Assembly (NCBI GenBank): GCA_035633215.1
Contig: DASQFI010000047.1
Coordinates: forward strand, 15,102 to 79,101
Origin: DASQFI01 sp035633215
GTDB taxonomy: Bacteria; Acidobacteriota; Vicinamibacteria; Vicinamibacterales; SCN-69-37
Reading direction: 5' to 3'
Length of the DNA: 64,000 nt
In this document: positions 1 through 7,520 of the stretch, in pieces
Layout of the letters: every line of letters begins with the position of its first letter
Position numbering within the stretch: the first letter of the stretch is position 1
Made by a program: the position numbers and the translations under genes
Notes under the pieces: generated by a model
What the model saw: only the letters and a program-made list of their open reading frames with translations
Database searches by the model: none
Told to the model about the DNA's origin: nothing

Positions 1-105
1 CTGCCGGCCGAGTGGGCAACCATCCAGGAGATCGTCAGTGCCCTGTGTTCACTTGGCGCCCGTGTGATCGCGCTGCCCGTCTTCGAGTCGGATCGCCATG
101 AGTAG
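1..105 (+). CDS. 3' end of an unidentified protein (partial)
   Basis: An open frame enters from the left edge and codes 34 residues (starting LPAEWATIQEIV and ending FESDRHE) before TAG at 103-105. The last codons overlap the ATG at 98 of the next gene (ATGAGTAG), the arrangement of translationally coupled operon genes. The fragment is too short to assign. The downstream aspartokinase-like gene makes an amino-acid biosynthesis enzyme plausible, but that is only context. Confidence 0.6.
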   Translation: MPAEWATIQEIVSALCSLGARVIALPVFESDRHE

Positions 106-847
106 CGTCACGGTCGTGAAGCTCGGCGGCTCGGTCCTGACGAACATTGCGGCCTATCGGCAAGCGGCTGGCTTCGTCGGCGCGCTCGTCTCGGCGACCG
201 GCGCGCGGGTGGCGGCAGTGGTGTCAGCCGAGCACGGTCACACCGACGCGCTGCTCGACGAAGCACAACAGCTCGCCGCGACGCCGGATCCCGACGCGCT
301 CGCCTTGTTGTGGTCCACCGGCGAGCTCCGATCGGTCGCGCTGCTGACGTTCGCATTGCACGCGGCCGGCGTTCGGGCCACGGGACTGAACGTGCACGAA
401 ACCGGGCTGCGGCTTCCGCGCCGCATCTTGTCCGGACGCGATCGGATCGACTTCAACACGCTCGCGCTCCGCGCCGCGCTCGAGCAGCATCCGGTGGTTG
501 TCGTACCCGGATTCCTGGCGACGAGCGGCCAGCGAATCGTCACGCTCGGCCGCGGGGGATCCGATTGTTCTGCCGTGCTGCTCGCCGCCGCGCTCAACGC
601 TTCCCGGTGCGTTCTCATCAAGGATGTCGACGGGTACTACACCGCGGATCCGCGTCAGGACGCGACTGCGGAGCTCGTCTCATCGCTGTCGTACGACGAG
701 GCGATCGGCATGGCCGACGCCGGGTGTCCGCTGGTGCAGCGTCAGGCGATTGTCGAGGCGCGCGCTTGCGGCATCGAGGTGGTCGTCAGGAGTTTTGAAA
801 GTGAAGGGACTGAGATGACCTCCGAGGTCGTTTTACAAGAAACGTAA
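98..847 (+). CDS. aspartokinase-like amino-acid kinase lacking ACT domains
   Basis: This 249-aa protein of the amino-acid kinase fold would phosphorylate a carboxylate, most likely aspartate, the first step towards Lys, Thr and Met. The N-terminal substrate/phosphate loop VVKLGGS is at residues 6-12. The aspartokinase-type motif TLGRGGSD is at 149-156 and DVDGYYTADPR, the nucleotide-binding region, at 176-186. Known aspartokinases are about 400-450 aa and carry C-terminal ACT domains for feedback inhibition; here the chain stops at the end of the catalytic domain, so a feedback-insensitive enzyme is possible. It overlaps the upstream gene by 8 bp, and a trans-sulfuration enzyme follows, which suits the homoserine/methionine branch. 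The final codons lie in the left arm of a strong hairpin. Another kinase of the superfamily remains possible because the aspartate-binding region is diverged. Confidence 0.75.
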   Translation: MSSVTVVKLGGSVLTNIAAYRQAAGFVGALVSATGARVAAVVSAEHGHTDALLDEAQQLAATPDPDALALLWSTGELRSVALLTFALHAAGVRATGLNVHETGLRLPRRILSGRDRIDFNTLALRAALEQHPVVVVPGFLATSGQRIVTLGRGGSDCSAVLLAAALNASRCVLIKDVDGYYTADPRQDATAELVSSLSYDEAIGMADAGCPLVQRQAIVEARACGIEVVVRSFESEGTEMTSEVVLQET

Positions 848-870
848 AACGACCTCGGAGGTCTTTTTTT
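817..870 (+). terminator. intrinsic terminator or attenuator with a perfect 20-bp stem
   Basis: Arms 817-836 and 844-863 are perfectly complementary over 20 bp around a 7-nt loop and are followed by seven T residues (864-870), the classical Rho-independent form. The left arm is coding (last residues of the aspartokinase-like protein) and the stop codon lies at the start of the right arm. The next gene starts only 14 bp after the T-run. It either ends the upstream operon or limits read-through into the trans-sulfuration gene. Confidence 0.9.
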
Positions 871-884
871 GAGGGAGCACACCC

Positions 885-2069
885 ATGGATTTCGCAACCA
901 GGACGATTCACGCCGGACAGCCGGCCGAGCCGCAGACCGGCGCGGTCGTCGCGCCGATTTTTCAGACGACGACGTACCAGCAGCTGGGACCGGGCGAGCA
1001 TCGCGGGTTTGACTACACGCGCACGTCCAATCCGACACGAAAACGTCTGGAGACGGTCCTCGCGGAGCTCGAGGGTGCGACAGACGCCGCGGTGTTTGGA
1101 TCGGGACTCGCGGCCGAGCATGCCATCCTGCAGGCGTATCTCAAGCCGGGTCAGGAGATCGTCGTGCCCGGCGACGTCTACGGCGGCACGTTTCGCATGC
1201 TGCATCGCGTGTTCGAGCCCATCGGCTGCCGCGTGACGCAGATCGATTTCAGCGATTTGGCGGCGCTCTCGCGCGCCGTCACGCCCGAGACGCGTCTCGT
1301 CTGGCTCGAGTCGCCGACCAACCCGCGGCTGCTCGTGTACGACATCGCCGCGGTGAGTCGCATCGCCCATGCGCAAGGCGCGCTCGTCGTCGTGGACAAC
1401 ACCTTCGCGACGCCGTACTTCCAGCAGCCGTTCGACCTCGGCGCCGACCTCGTCGTCCACAGCGTGACGAAGTACTTGGCCGGGCATTCCGATCTGATCC
1501 AGGGCGCCGTGATCGCGCGCGACCGCGCGGTCTTCGAGCCGGTCGGGTTCCTGCAGAACGCGCTTGGCGGCGTCCCGAGTCCGTTCGACTGCTGGCTCAC
1601 GCTTCGCGGACTGAAGACGATGGAGTTGCGGATGCAGCGGCACGCGGAGAACGCAGCCGCCGTCGCCGAAGCGTTGGTGAGGCACCCGCGGGTGTCGCGC
1701 GTGTATTTCCCGGGACTCTCGACGCATCCGGGACACGAGATCGCCCGACAGCAGATGACGGGTTTTGGCGGCATGGTCTCGTTCGAGCTCGACGGAACGC
1801 CCGACGAGGCCGCCTCGCTCGTGTCCTCTCTGCGCTACTTCGCGCTCGGCGAGAGCCTCGGCGGCGTTCGCGCCCTGGTCTGCCTGCCGTGCAAGATGAC
1901 GCACGCCTCGATCCCTCCCGAGACGCGTGCCGAGCTCGGCTTGTCGGACACGCTCATTCGCCTCTCGCCCGGTTGCGAGAGCCCACGGGACCTGGTTGCG
2001 GATATCACGGCGGGGCTGGATCGGCTTGGCGCCGCACGCACGGAACGGCAGAGCGTGGGCGCGGTCTAA
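885..2069 (+). CDS. PLP-dependent trans-sulfuration enzyme (cystathionine gamma-synthase/lyase family)
   Basis: A 394-aa member of the Cys/Met metabolism PLP family, of usual length. These enzymes make or cleave cystathionine and related thioethers in the cytoplasm. The PLP lysine is K196 in SVTKYLAGHSD, and the aspartate that contacts the pyridine nitrogen lies in VVVDNTFATP near residue 171. YTRTSNPTR near 44-52 is the typical PLP-phosphate/substrate segment. The ATG is preceded by GAGGGAG at a good distance. Synthase (metB) and gamma-lyase cannot be told apart from the sequence alone. The kinase-like gene upstream favours methionine synthesis, while the terminator between them suggests separate or attenuated expression. 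Confidence 0.9.
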   Translation: MDFATRTIHAGQPAEPQTGAVVAPIFQTTTYQQLGPGEHRGFDYTRTSNPTRKRLETVLAELEGATDAAVFGSGLAAEHAILQAYLKPGQEIVVPGDVYGGTFRMLHRVFEPIGCRVTQIDFSDLAALSRAVTPETRLVWLESPTNPRLLVYDIAAVSRIAHAQGALVVVDNTFATPYFQQPFDLGADLVVHSVTKYLAGHSDLIQGAVIARDRAVFEPVGFLQNALGGVPSPFDCWLTLRGLKTMELRMQRHAENAAAVAEALVRHPRVSRVYFPGLSTHPGHEIARQQMTGFGGMVSFELDGTPDEAASLVSSLRYFALGESLGGVRALVCLPCKMTHASIPPETRAELGLSDTLIRLSPGCESPRDLVADITAGLDRLGAARTERQSVGAV

Positions 2070-2157
2070 TCCACGAATGCCCTGCGCGTTAGCTCCGTAC
2101 TTCGCCTGACGGAATTTCTTTGGACCCATCCGTCGCTGTAGGGTGTCCAATGTCCTC

Positions 2158-3702
2158 ATGCGGACGGTCTGGCTGGCAGCGTTATTGGTGTCGGTGGGCT
2201 GCGCCTCCGTCCCCATCCGCAAGCAGGACCAGGTCGCCCTCGGGAACGCCGATGCGCTGGTCCTGCAAGGTTGTTACGACTGTCTTCTCGAGGCACGGGC
2301 GATCTACGAGCGCGTAGCGGTCGGCCAGGCGCGGCCGCTGCTCGTCGCGCGACTGTTCGAGACGGAGCTCCTGATCGCGGTCAGAGAAAAGGAGCTCGCG
2401 CTCGAGTGGTCGGCAGCTCTCGATCGGGCCCGCGCGCTCCTGCCCAGCCTTCCGGCCGGCCTCGAAGGCGAGCGTTATCTCGCGGTCGTCGACGCCATCC
2501 TGCCAGATTCGGAAGGGTGGCCCAGAAGCGAGCTTGGAGCGTTCCGGCGCGCCCACTCGCACTATGCGGGTACGGTGGACGGCGAGATCGAGTGGCTCCG
2601 AACGGGGGCGCTGGCAGCCCCGGTCCGCGAGTACCTCGGCCTCGCGCTCGAATGTGCGTACCCCGCCACTCGGCCGGCGCCCGGTCAGCCTCCCCGGCGG
2701 GTCGTCCGGCCGCCGCTCTCTCCCGACGCGCCGCCGTTGCTGAAGTATCGGGCTGGTTTTTGTCGAGCGGTCACGTCCACGAACATGGAGCAGGCGCGCG
2801 CGGCCGTCCCGAAGTTCGTCGAGACGTCGTACTATCTCGCGCGCCTGATGGTCGCGACGGCGCAGAAAAACGGGCCCGGTAAGGGACGCGAGTTGCTGAC
2901 CGACGTGCAGACGCGATTCCCGAAGTCGCCCTCGGTGACGTACCTCTCCGGCCGCTTCAATCAGTTGATCGGCGACTGCCGCGTGGCGCTGCGCTACTAC
3001 GACGGGACGATCGCGATCAAGAAAGTGCACGAAGATGCGCTGCTCGGCCGCACGATGTGCCTCACGTTCCTGAAACGCACGGAGGAGGCCATTACGGCCG
3101 CGACCGTCATCGTCGATCTCAAGCTCGACAACATCGCTCTCGGCTACTACTGGCGCGCCTGGAATCGGCATTTCAAGAAGGAGCTTGATCTGGCGCGCGC
3201 CGATATCGAGCGGGCGAAATCCCTGCAGGCGCGAGCGGATATCTATCTGCTCGCCGGGATGATCGAATACGACCAGAAGGACCTGCCGACGTCGAAGATC
3301 GATCTCAGAGTCGCGCGCGACATGGAATCCGAAAGCTGCACGGCCTCCTGGTATCTCGGGCTCGTCGAGATGGATCTCAAGAACTTCGCGCCGTCCGCGG
3401 AGCATTTCGAAACCGCGATGGGTTGCTACGAACGGCGGGTACTGTTCAGCGAGCAATCGCTCAAGGAGATGCAGGCGCGCGAGGATCTCGACGCCGAATT
3501 CAAAGCCCGGCAAATCGAGGGCTTCGAGGCGGCGATCAAGGAGGATCGCAGTCAGCACTACGCGTCGGCGTTCAACGCTGCGAATCTCTACGCGCAGGCA
3601 GGGAAGATCGACAAGGCCCGGCCGCTGCTCGAGGTCTCGGCCAGGGACCCGGCGCTCGCGGACATGGTCGCGCAGCTGCGCAAGATCATCGGCGGCGGCT
3701 AA
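2158..3702 (+). CDS. TPR-containing putative lipoprotein
   Basis: About 514 aa. The N-terminus, MRTVWLAALLVSVGCAS, is a short signal peptide ending in a lipobox-like SVGC, so the protein is probably a lipid-anchored envelope protein. The mature part is helical and resembles tetratricopeptide repeats, most clearly from about residue 220 (FPKSPSVTYLSGRFNQLIGD, then YYDGTIAIKKVHEDALLG and ALGYYWRAWNRHFKKELDLA). TPR proteins act as protein-binding scaffolds. An in-frame GTG at 2143 could add five residues, but the ATG gives a cleaner signal sequence. No enzymatic motif is visible and the partner is unknown. It stands alone between a metabolic gene and a cyclophilin. Confidence 0.75.
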   Translation: MRTVWLAALLVSVGCASVPIRKQDQVALGNADALVLQGCYDCLLEARAIYERVAVGQARPLLVARLFETELLIAVREKELALEWSAALDRARALLPSLPAGLEGERYLAVVDAILPDSEGWPRSELGAFRRAHSHYAGTVDGEIEWLRTGALAAPVREYLGLALECAYPATRPAPGQPPRRVVRPPLSPDAPPLLKYRAGFCRAVTSTNMEQARAAVPKFVETSYYLARLMVATAQKNGPGKGRELLTDVQTRFPKSPSVTYLSGRFNQLIGDCRVALRYYDGTIAIKKVHEDALLGRTMCLTFLKRTEEAITAATVIVDLKLDNIALGYYWRAWNRHFKKELDLARADIERAKSLQARADIYLLAGMIEYDQKDLPTSKIDLRVARDMESESCTASWYLGLVEMDLKNFAPSAEHFETAMGCYERRVLFSEQSLKEMQAREDLDAEFKARQIEGFEAAIKEDRSQHYASAFNAANLYAQAGKIDKARPLLEVSARDPALADMVAQLRKIIGGG

Positions 3703-3753
3703 GTGCTCAGTCTCTTCTCTCAGCGCTCGCGGGGGCGCTTACAATAGCCCTCG

Positions 3754-4266
3754 ATGCCCACATTCGCTCACTTTCACACCACGCTCGGAGATTTCACCGT
3801 CGAGCTGTTCGAGACTCAGGCGCCCAAGACCGTCGCCAACTTCGCGAACCTCGCGGATGGATCCAAGGAATGGAAACATCCGAAGACGGGGGAGTCGCAC
3901 AAGAAGCCGTTCTACGACGGCCTCGTGTTCCATCGCATCATCGAGGGCTTCATGATTCAGGGGGGCGATCCCCTCGGCCAGGGGTTCGGCGGCCCGGGCT
4001 ATCAGTTCGAGGACGAGTTCCACCCGGATCTGCGCCACGATCGTGCCGGCATCCTGTCGATGGCCAACGCGGGCCCAAACAGCAACGGGAGCCAGTTCTT
4101 CATCACACTGGCCCCCACGCCGCACCTCGACCGCAAGCACTCCGTGTTCGGCCGCGTCGTCGAGGGGCTCGATGTGGTCGAGAAAATCGGCCGGGTCCAG
4201 ACCGACCGCAACGACCGGCCGGCCACGCCGGTTGTCCTGAACAAAGTCACGATCGAGCGTAAGTAG
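3754..4266 (+). CDS. cyclophilin-type peptidyl-prolyl cis-trans isomerase
   Basis: A 170-aa single-domain cyclophilin that accelerates proline isomerisation during folding. It starts FAHFHTTLGDFTVELFE and shows the family landmarks: FYDGLVFHRIIEGFMIQGGDP with the catalytic arginine, then MANAGPNSNGSQFFIT and the segment HSVFGRVVEGLDVVEKI. There is no signal peptide, so it is probably cytoplasmic. The insert KEWKHPKTGESHKKPFYDG is usual for bacterial PPIase B types. It converges with the TonB receptor gene downstream. Confidence 0.95.
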   Translation: MPTFAHFHTTLGDFTVELFETQAPKTVANFANLADGSKEWKHPKTGESHKKPFYDGLVFHRIIEGFMIQGGDPLGQGFGGPGYQFEDEFHPDLRHDRAGILSMANAGPNSNGSQFFITLAPTPHLDRKHSVFGRVVEGLDVVEKIGRVQTDRNDRPATPVVLNKVTIERK

Positions 4267-4302
4267 GGGCGGGCTTGCGCCTCTGGCGCTTCCGCCTCCC
4301 GA

Positions 4303-6990
4303 TCAGAACATCACCGTGATCTTTCCGTAGACATACCGCCCGTTGAAGCCGAACGGCGAGTTCCGCGGAAACGTTCGGATGTTGTTGAAGGCCGGCACGG
4401 GCAGCATCCTGTCCGGAAAGGTGTTGGTGAGGTTCTGTATGCCGAAGCCCAGCACGGCTTTCGGGAGCCGATAATTGAATTCGAGGTCCGTCACCCACTC
4501 CGCCTCGAATATCTGGTCGACGGCCTCGAGGCTGCAGTACTTGCCGAACTGGCTTTCTCGCACGACGACCCCGAGCCGGCGCCACTGCCAGTCGCCGGTG
4601 AGCCGGAGGCTGTCCTTGGGCTGCGCGCACTCGTACCGCCGCTTCTCGATGTCGGCCGGAGGGGCGGAGCTGAAGAGCGTGTTCTCGAGGCCGGCGAGCT
4701 GCGGCGGGGTCGGCAGAATCCGCACGACCTCCGTCGACGTGTGGTTATAGCCGAACGTCAGCCGCAGCGTGCCTTCGTCCAGCGTGGTCAGATAGTTGAC
4801 CGTCAGGTCCATCCCCTTGGTCTCGGTATCGATGGCGTTCGTGAAGAACCGCGCGCTCGTGGCGGCGCCGAAGGGGCGAAGAAACTCGACGATTCTTGGA
4901 CCGGTGAAGTTGTCCGAAAAGACGATCCGATCGTCGATGTCGATGCGGTAGAAATCGGCCGTCACGTCCAGACCGCGCCCGGGGTTGATCACGACGCCGC
5001 CGCTGAAGTGCATCGATTGCTCCGGCGTCAGCGGCGTCGCTCCCAGCGCGCGCGCTTCGTCGCTGCCCACCGGGAAGGTCGCGACTTCCTGGGGGAGGAA
5101 CTGTCCCGACGCGGTATCGAGCAGGAAGTTCGTGCTGATCGTCGAGAAATACGACTGGCCGAGCGACGGCGCGCGGAATCCAGTGCTGACGGCGCCCCGG
5201 ACCACGAAGTGCCGGTCCGGCTGCAATCGGACCGTGACCTTGCCGTCGGCGGTGCCGTCGAAATCGCTGTACTTCTCGTAGCGGCCCGCGAGCCCGACGC
5301 GCAGCAGGTCGGTCAGATCCCCTTCGACATCGACGTAGGCCGCCACGTTGTTGCGTGAGACATCGACTTCGTTCGATGGGCGGAAACCCGGGAAGACCTG
5401 CGCGCCCGGGGTGCCGGGCGCCGTGCCGAACTGGTTGAGCGATCCACCGAACTGGTAGGAGTCGAGCTCGCCGGCGATGATGCGGTAGTTCTCGCGCAGC
5501 AACTGCGCCCCGAAGGCCACGTTCATCGGGCCCGCCAGGCCCACGTCGACCTGACGGCTCACGTCGAGGTTCCCGACGAACTGGTTGAAGGCCAGCGCGC
5601 CCGAATAGAACTCGGTCCTGTTTGGCGGAATGGCCGGGCCGAGCGAGACGTTCAGGCTGTTCGTGATGTCGTAGTCGAGCCGGTTGTGGCCGAACTGGCC
5701 GCTGGCGTCCCAGAACCACCCGGACCGGGCGCCCCGCACCCCGGCCGTGCCAGACGCGTCGATGATCGTCGGTTCGATGAGCGGCAGGAAGCCCAGCGGG
5801 TAGATCGTCCGCCAGTTGGTCGCGTCGATGGCGCGGCGGAAATTGCCGCCGTGCTCGCCGGTACGGCGGCCCCATCCGCCGAATGCATACAGCGATGTGG
5901 TCTTCCCGTCCGAAAGCGGCATCTCGGCGTTGGCAAAGAACAGAACGTCACGCGTTTTCGCTTCGCCCCAGTGCGTGTTGGGCTGCTCCACGGGGTTGTT
6001 GCCGGCATCTCCGGCGGCAAGCTGGTCCCGCGAGTCGAAGCCCGCGCGGTTGGTGCCTTTCCGGTCGCGGAACTCGCCGGCAAGATTGACGGTCGCGCGG
6101 CCGATCTTCCACCCCGCCGAGCCAGTCGTGTCGATCGTGCCGCCGTCCGAAAAGTCGCGCGAGGTTCCGGTGACCTCGGTGAAGCTGCCTGTGTTGCCGC
6201 CCGCCTTGAGCGACAACGTGACTGGCTTCGCGCCGGATTTCAAGACAAGGTTGATCACGCCCGCGATCGCGTCGGAGCCATACTGGGCCGCGGCGCCATC
6301 GCGGAGGATCTCGATGCGCTCGATCGCGGACACCGGAATGGCGTTGAGATCGACGCCGGTGGACCCGCGCCCGATCGTGCTGTTGATGTGGATGAGTGCC
6401 GTCTGGTGGCGGCGCTTCCCGTTGATGAGGACGAGCACCTGGTCCGGGCCAAGGCCGCGCAGCGTCGCCGGCCGCACCGAATCGGTCCCGTCAGACACGG
6501 TTGGCCGCGGGAAATTGAACGAGGGCGCGAGCGCCTGAATCACTTCCATGGTCTGCGTCGCCCCGGTGGCCTGGATCTGCTGCGACGTCAAGATGTCGAC
6601 CGGCACGGCTTTTTCGGCGGCGGCGCCGATGGTGCGCGAGCCGACGGTGATCTCTTCGGTGAAGGACAGCCCGAGCGCCAGATCCTGCGTCACCGTGCCT
6701 GGCGCGAGCCTGATCTGGAACGACCTCGGCTGCAGCCCGGCAAACGTCACGCTCAGCTCCACCGCCTGTCCCTTGGTTTGCGCGACGGGAACCGTCAATC
6801 GATAGCGGCCGTCCGAATCGGTCACGGCGCTCAACTTCAGCGTGGGAATCGACACCGTTGCCCCCGGCAGCGGCAAACCGTCGTCCCGCGTCGTGATGCG
6901 GCCGGTCACGACGGTCGGCTCCTGTGCGTACGCGATTGCTGGACAGAGCAGGGCAAATCCAACCAGCAGACGAGCGACGGTGCGGGACAT
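4303..6990 (-). CDS. TonB-dependent outer-membrane receptor
   Basis: An 895-aa outer-membrane beta-barrel for energised uptake of a large ligand such as a metal chelate or glycan; the substrate is not readable. The start at 6990 is chosen because AGGAG lies 7-8 nt upstream and the protein then opens with a signal peptide ending AIAYAQEP. A carboxypeptidase-regulatory-like Ig fold (about 25-110) precedes the plug, which contains PATLRGLGPDQVLVLINGKR and IERIEILRDGAAAQYGSDA. The rest is barrel strands, and the chain ends VYGKITVMF with a terminal aromatic residue. The gene diverges from blaI, and two GACTTTAC repeats lie in the promoter region (7010-7028), so control shared with the BlaI operator is possible. 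Confidence 0.93.
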   Translation of the reverse strand: MSRTVARLLVGFALLCPAIAYAQEPTVVTGRITTRDDGLPLPGATVSIPTLKLSAVTDSDGRYRLTVPVAQTKGQAVELSVTFAGLQPRSFQIRLAPGTVTQDLALGLSFTEEITVGSRTIGAAAEKAVPVDILTSQQIQATGATQTMEVIQALAPSFNFPRPTVSDGTDSVRPATLRGLGPDQVLVLINGKRRHQTALIHINSTIGRGSTGVDLNAIPVSAIERIEILRDGAAAQYGSDAIAGVINLVLKSGAKPVTLSLKAGGNTGSFTEVTGTSRDFSDGGTIDTTGSAGWKIGRATVNLAGEFRDRKGTNRAGFDSRDQLAAGDAGNNPVEQPNTHWGEAKTRDVLFFANAEMPLSDGKTTSLYAFGGWGRRTGEHGGNFRRAIDATNWRTIYPLGFLPLIEPTIIDASGTAGVRGARSGWFWDASGQFGHNRLDYDITNSLNVSLGPAIPPNRTEFYSGALAFNQFVGNLDVSRQVDVGLAGPMNVAFGAQLLRENYRIIAGELDSYQFGGSLNQFGTAPGTPGAQVFPGFRPSNEVDVSRNNVAAYVDVEGDLTDLLRVGLAGRYEKYSDFDGTADGKVTVRLQPDRHFVVRGAVSTGFRAPSLGQSYFSTISTNFLLDTASGQFLPQEVATFPVGSDEARALGATPLTPEQSMHFSGGVVINPGRGLDVTADFYRIDIDDRIVFSDNFTGPRIVEFLRPFGAATSARFFTNAIDTETKGMDLTVNYLTTLDEGTLRLTFGYNHTSTEVVRILPTPPQLAGLENTLFSSAPPADIEKRRYECAQPKDSLRLTGDWQWRRLGVVVRESQFGKYCSLEAVDQIFEAEWVTDLEFNYRLPKAVLGFGIQNLTNTFPDRMLPVPAFNNIRTFPRNSPFGFNGRYVYGKITVMF

Positions 6991-7009
6991 AAGGCGCTCC
7001 TTTCCTAGT

Positions 7010-7028
7010 GACTTTACCGGGACTTTAC
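7010..7028. repeat. pair of GACTTTAC direct repeats upstream of the TonB receptor
   Basis: GACTTTAC occurs at 7010-7017 and again at 7021-7028, 11 bp apart, about one helical turn, 20-40 bp upstream of the TonB receptor start. Same-face spacing suggests a regulator binding site, but no protein can be named from this sequence. Confidence 0.4.
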
Positions 7029-7098
7029 AGGCGGACGGGGCTGTAGGCCAAACTTTCCTGGTGCCGGATCCGTCGAATCTTCTCGACGAAGCTCTTCG

Positions 7099-7126
7099 TT
7101 GACATCTACGAACCTGTTCGTATAAT
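7099..7126 (+). promoter_or_regulatory. sigma-70-type promoter with embedded palindromic operator for blaI-M56
   Basis: TTGACA (7099-7104) and TATAAT (7121-7126) match the consensus exactly with a 16-bp spacer. Inside is the perfect palindrome TACGAAC-CT-GTTCGTA (7107-7122), overlapping the -10 element. BlaI-family dimers repress by binding such dyads in their own promoters, so autoregulation is the natural reading. Transcription would start near 7132-7134, at or next to the ATG at 7134, which implies a leaderless transcript. Confidence 0.8.
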
Positions 7127-7133
7127 GGCGCGT

Positions 7134-7520
7134 ATGACCCGACCGCTCCCACGTCCGACCGACACCGAGTTGGCCATTTTGCGCGTGCTTTGGGAACACG
7201 GCCCGGCCACTGTTCGGCAGGTCCATGAAGTGCTCGCCAATGCACGCGAGACCGGCTATACGACGACCCTGAAGCTGATGCAGATCATGGCGGAGAAGGG
7301 TCTGGTCACGCGCGACGAGTCCAGCCGGACGCACGTCTACACGGCCCGGCTCACGCGAGATGAGACGCAGCGCCAGCTCATCTCCGATCTCGTCGACCGC
7401 GCGTTTGGCGGGTCGGCCGCCGCGCTCGTCATGCAGGCGCTGACCGCGCATTCCACGTCGGCTGAGGAACTGAAAGAAATCGAGGAAGTGATCGAAGACT
7501 ACAAAGAAGGTCTCCAATGA
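7134..7520 (+). CDS. BlaI/MecI/CopY-family transcriptional repressor
   Basis: About 128 aa with a winged-helix domain: RPTDTELAILRVLWEHGPAT, VRQVHEVL and TTTLKLMQIMAEKGLVTRDE are typical of BlaI-like penicillinase repressors. These bind DNA as dimers and are inactivated when a partner M56 protease is triggered. An in-frame ATG at 7125 lies inside the -10 box and cannot be the start of this transcript, so the ATG at 7134 is chosen. Its stop overlaps the ATG of the M56 gene (ATGA), so the two are translationally coupled. What it controls besides itself is unknown; the divergent TonB receptor is a candidate. Confidence 0.9.
   Translation: MTRPLPRPTDTELAILRVLWEHGPATVRQVHEVLANARETGYTTTLKLMQIMAEKGLVTRDESSRTHVYTARLTRDETQRQLISDLVDRAFGGSAAALVMQALTAHSTSAEELKEIEEVIEDYKEGLQ

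Noticed and set aside
786..2222. Long antisense open frames under GC-rich genes (for example opposite the trans-sulfuration gene)
   Set aside because: They are Arg-rich, lack family motifs and arise from third-position GC bias opposite well-supported genes. The same applies opposite the S9 peptidase, the TonB receptors and the hybrid kinase.
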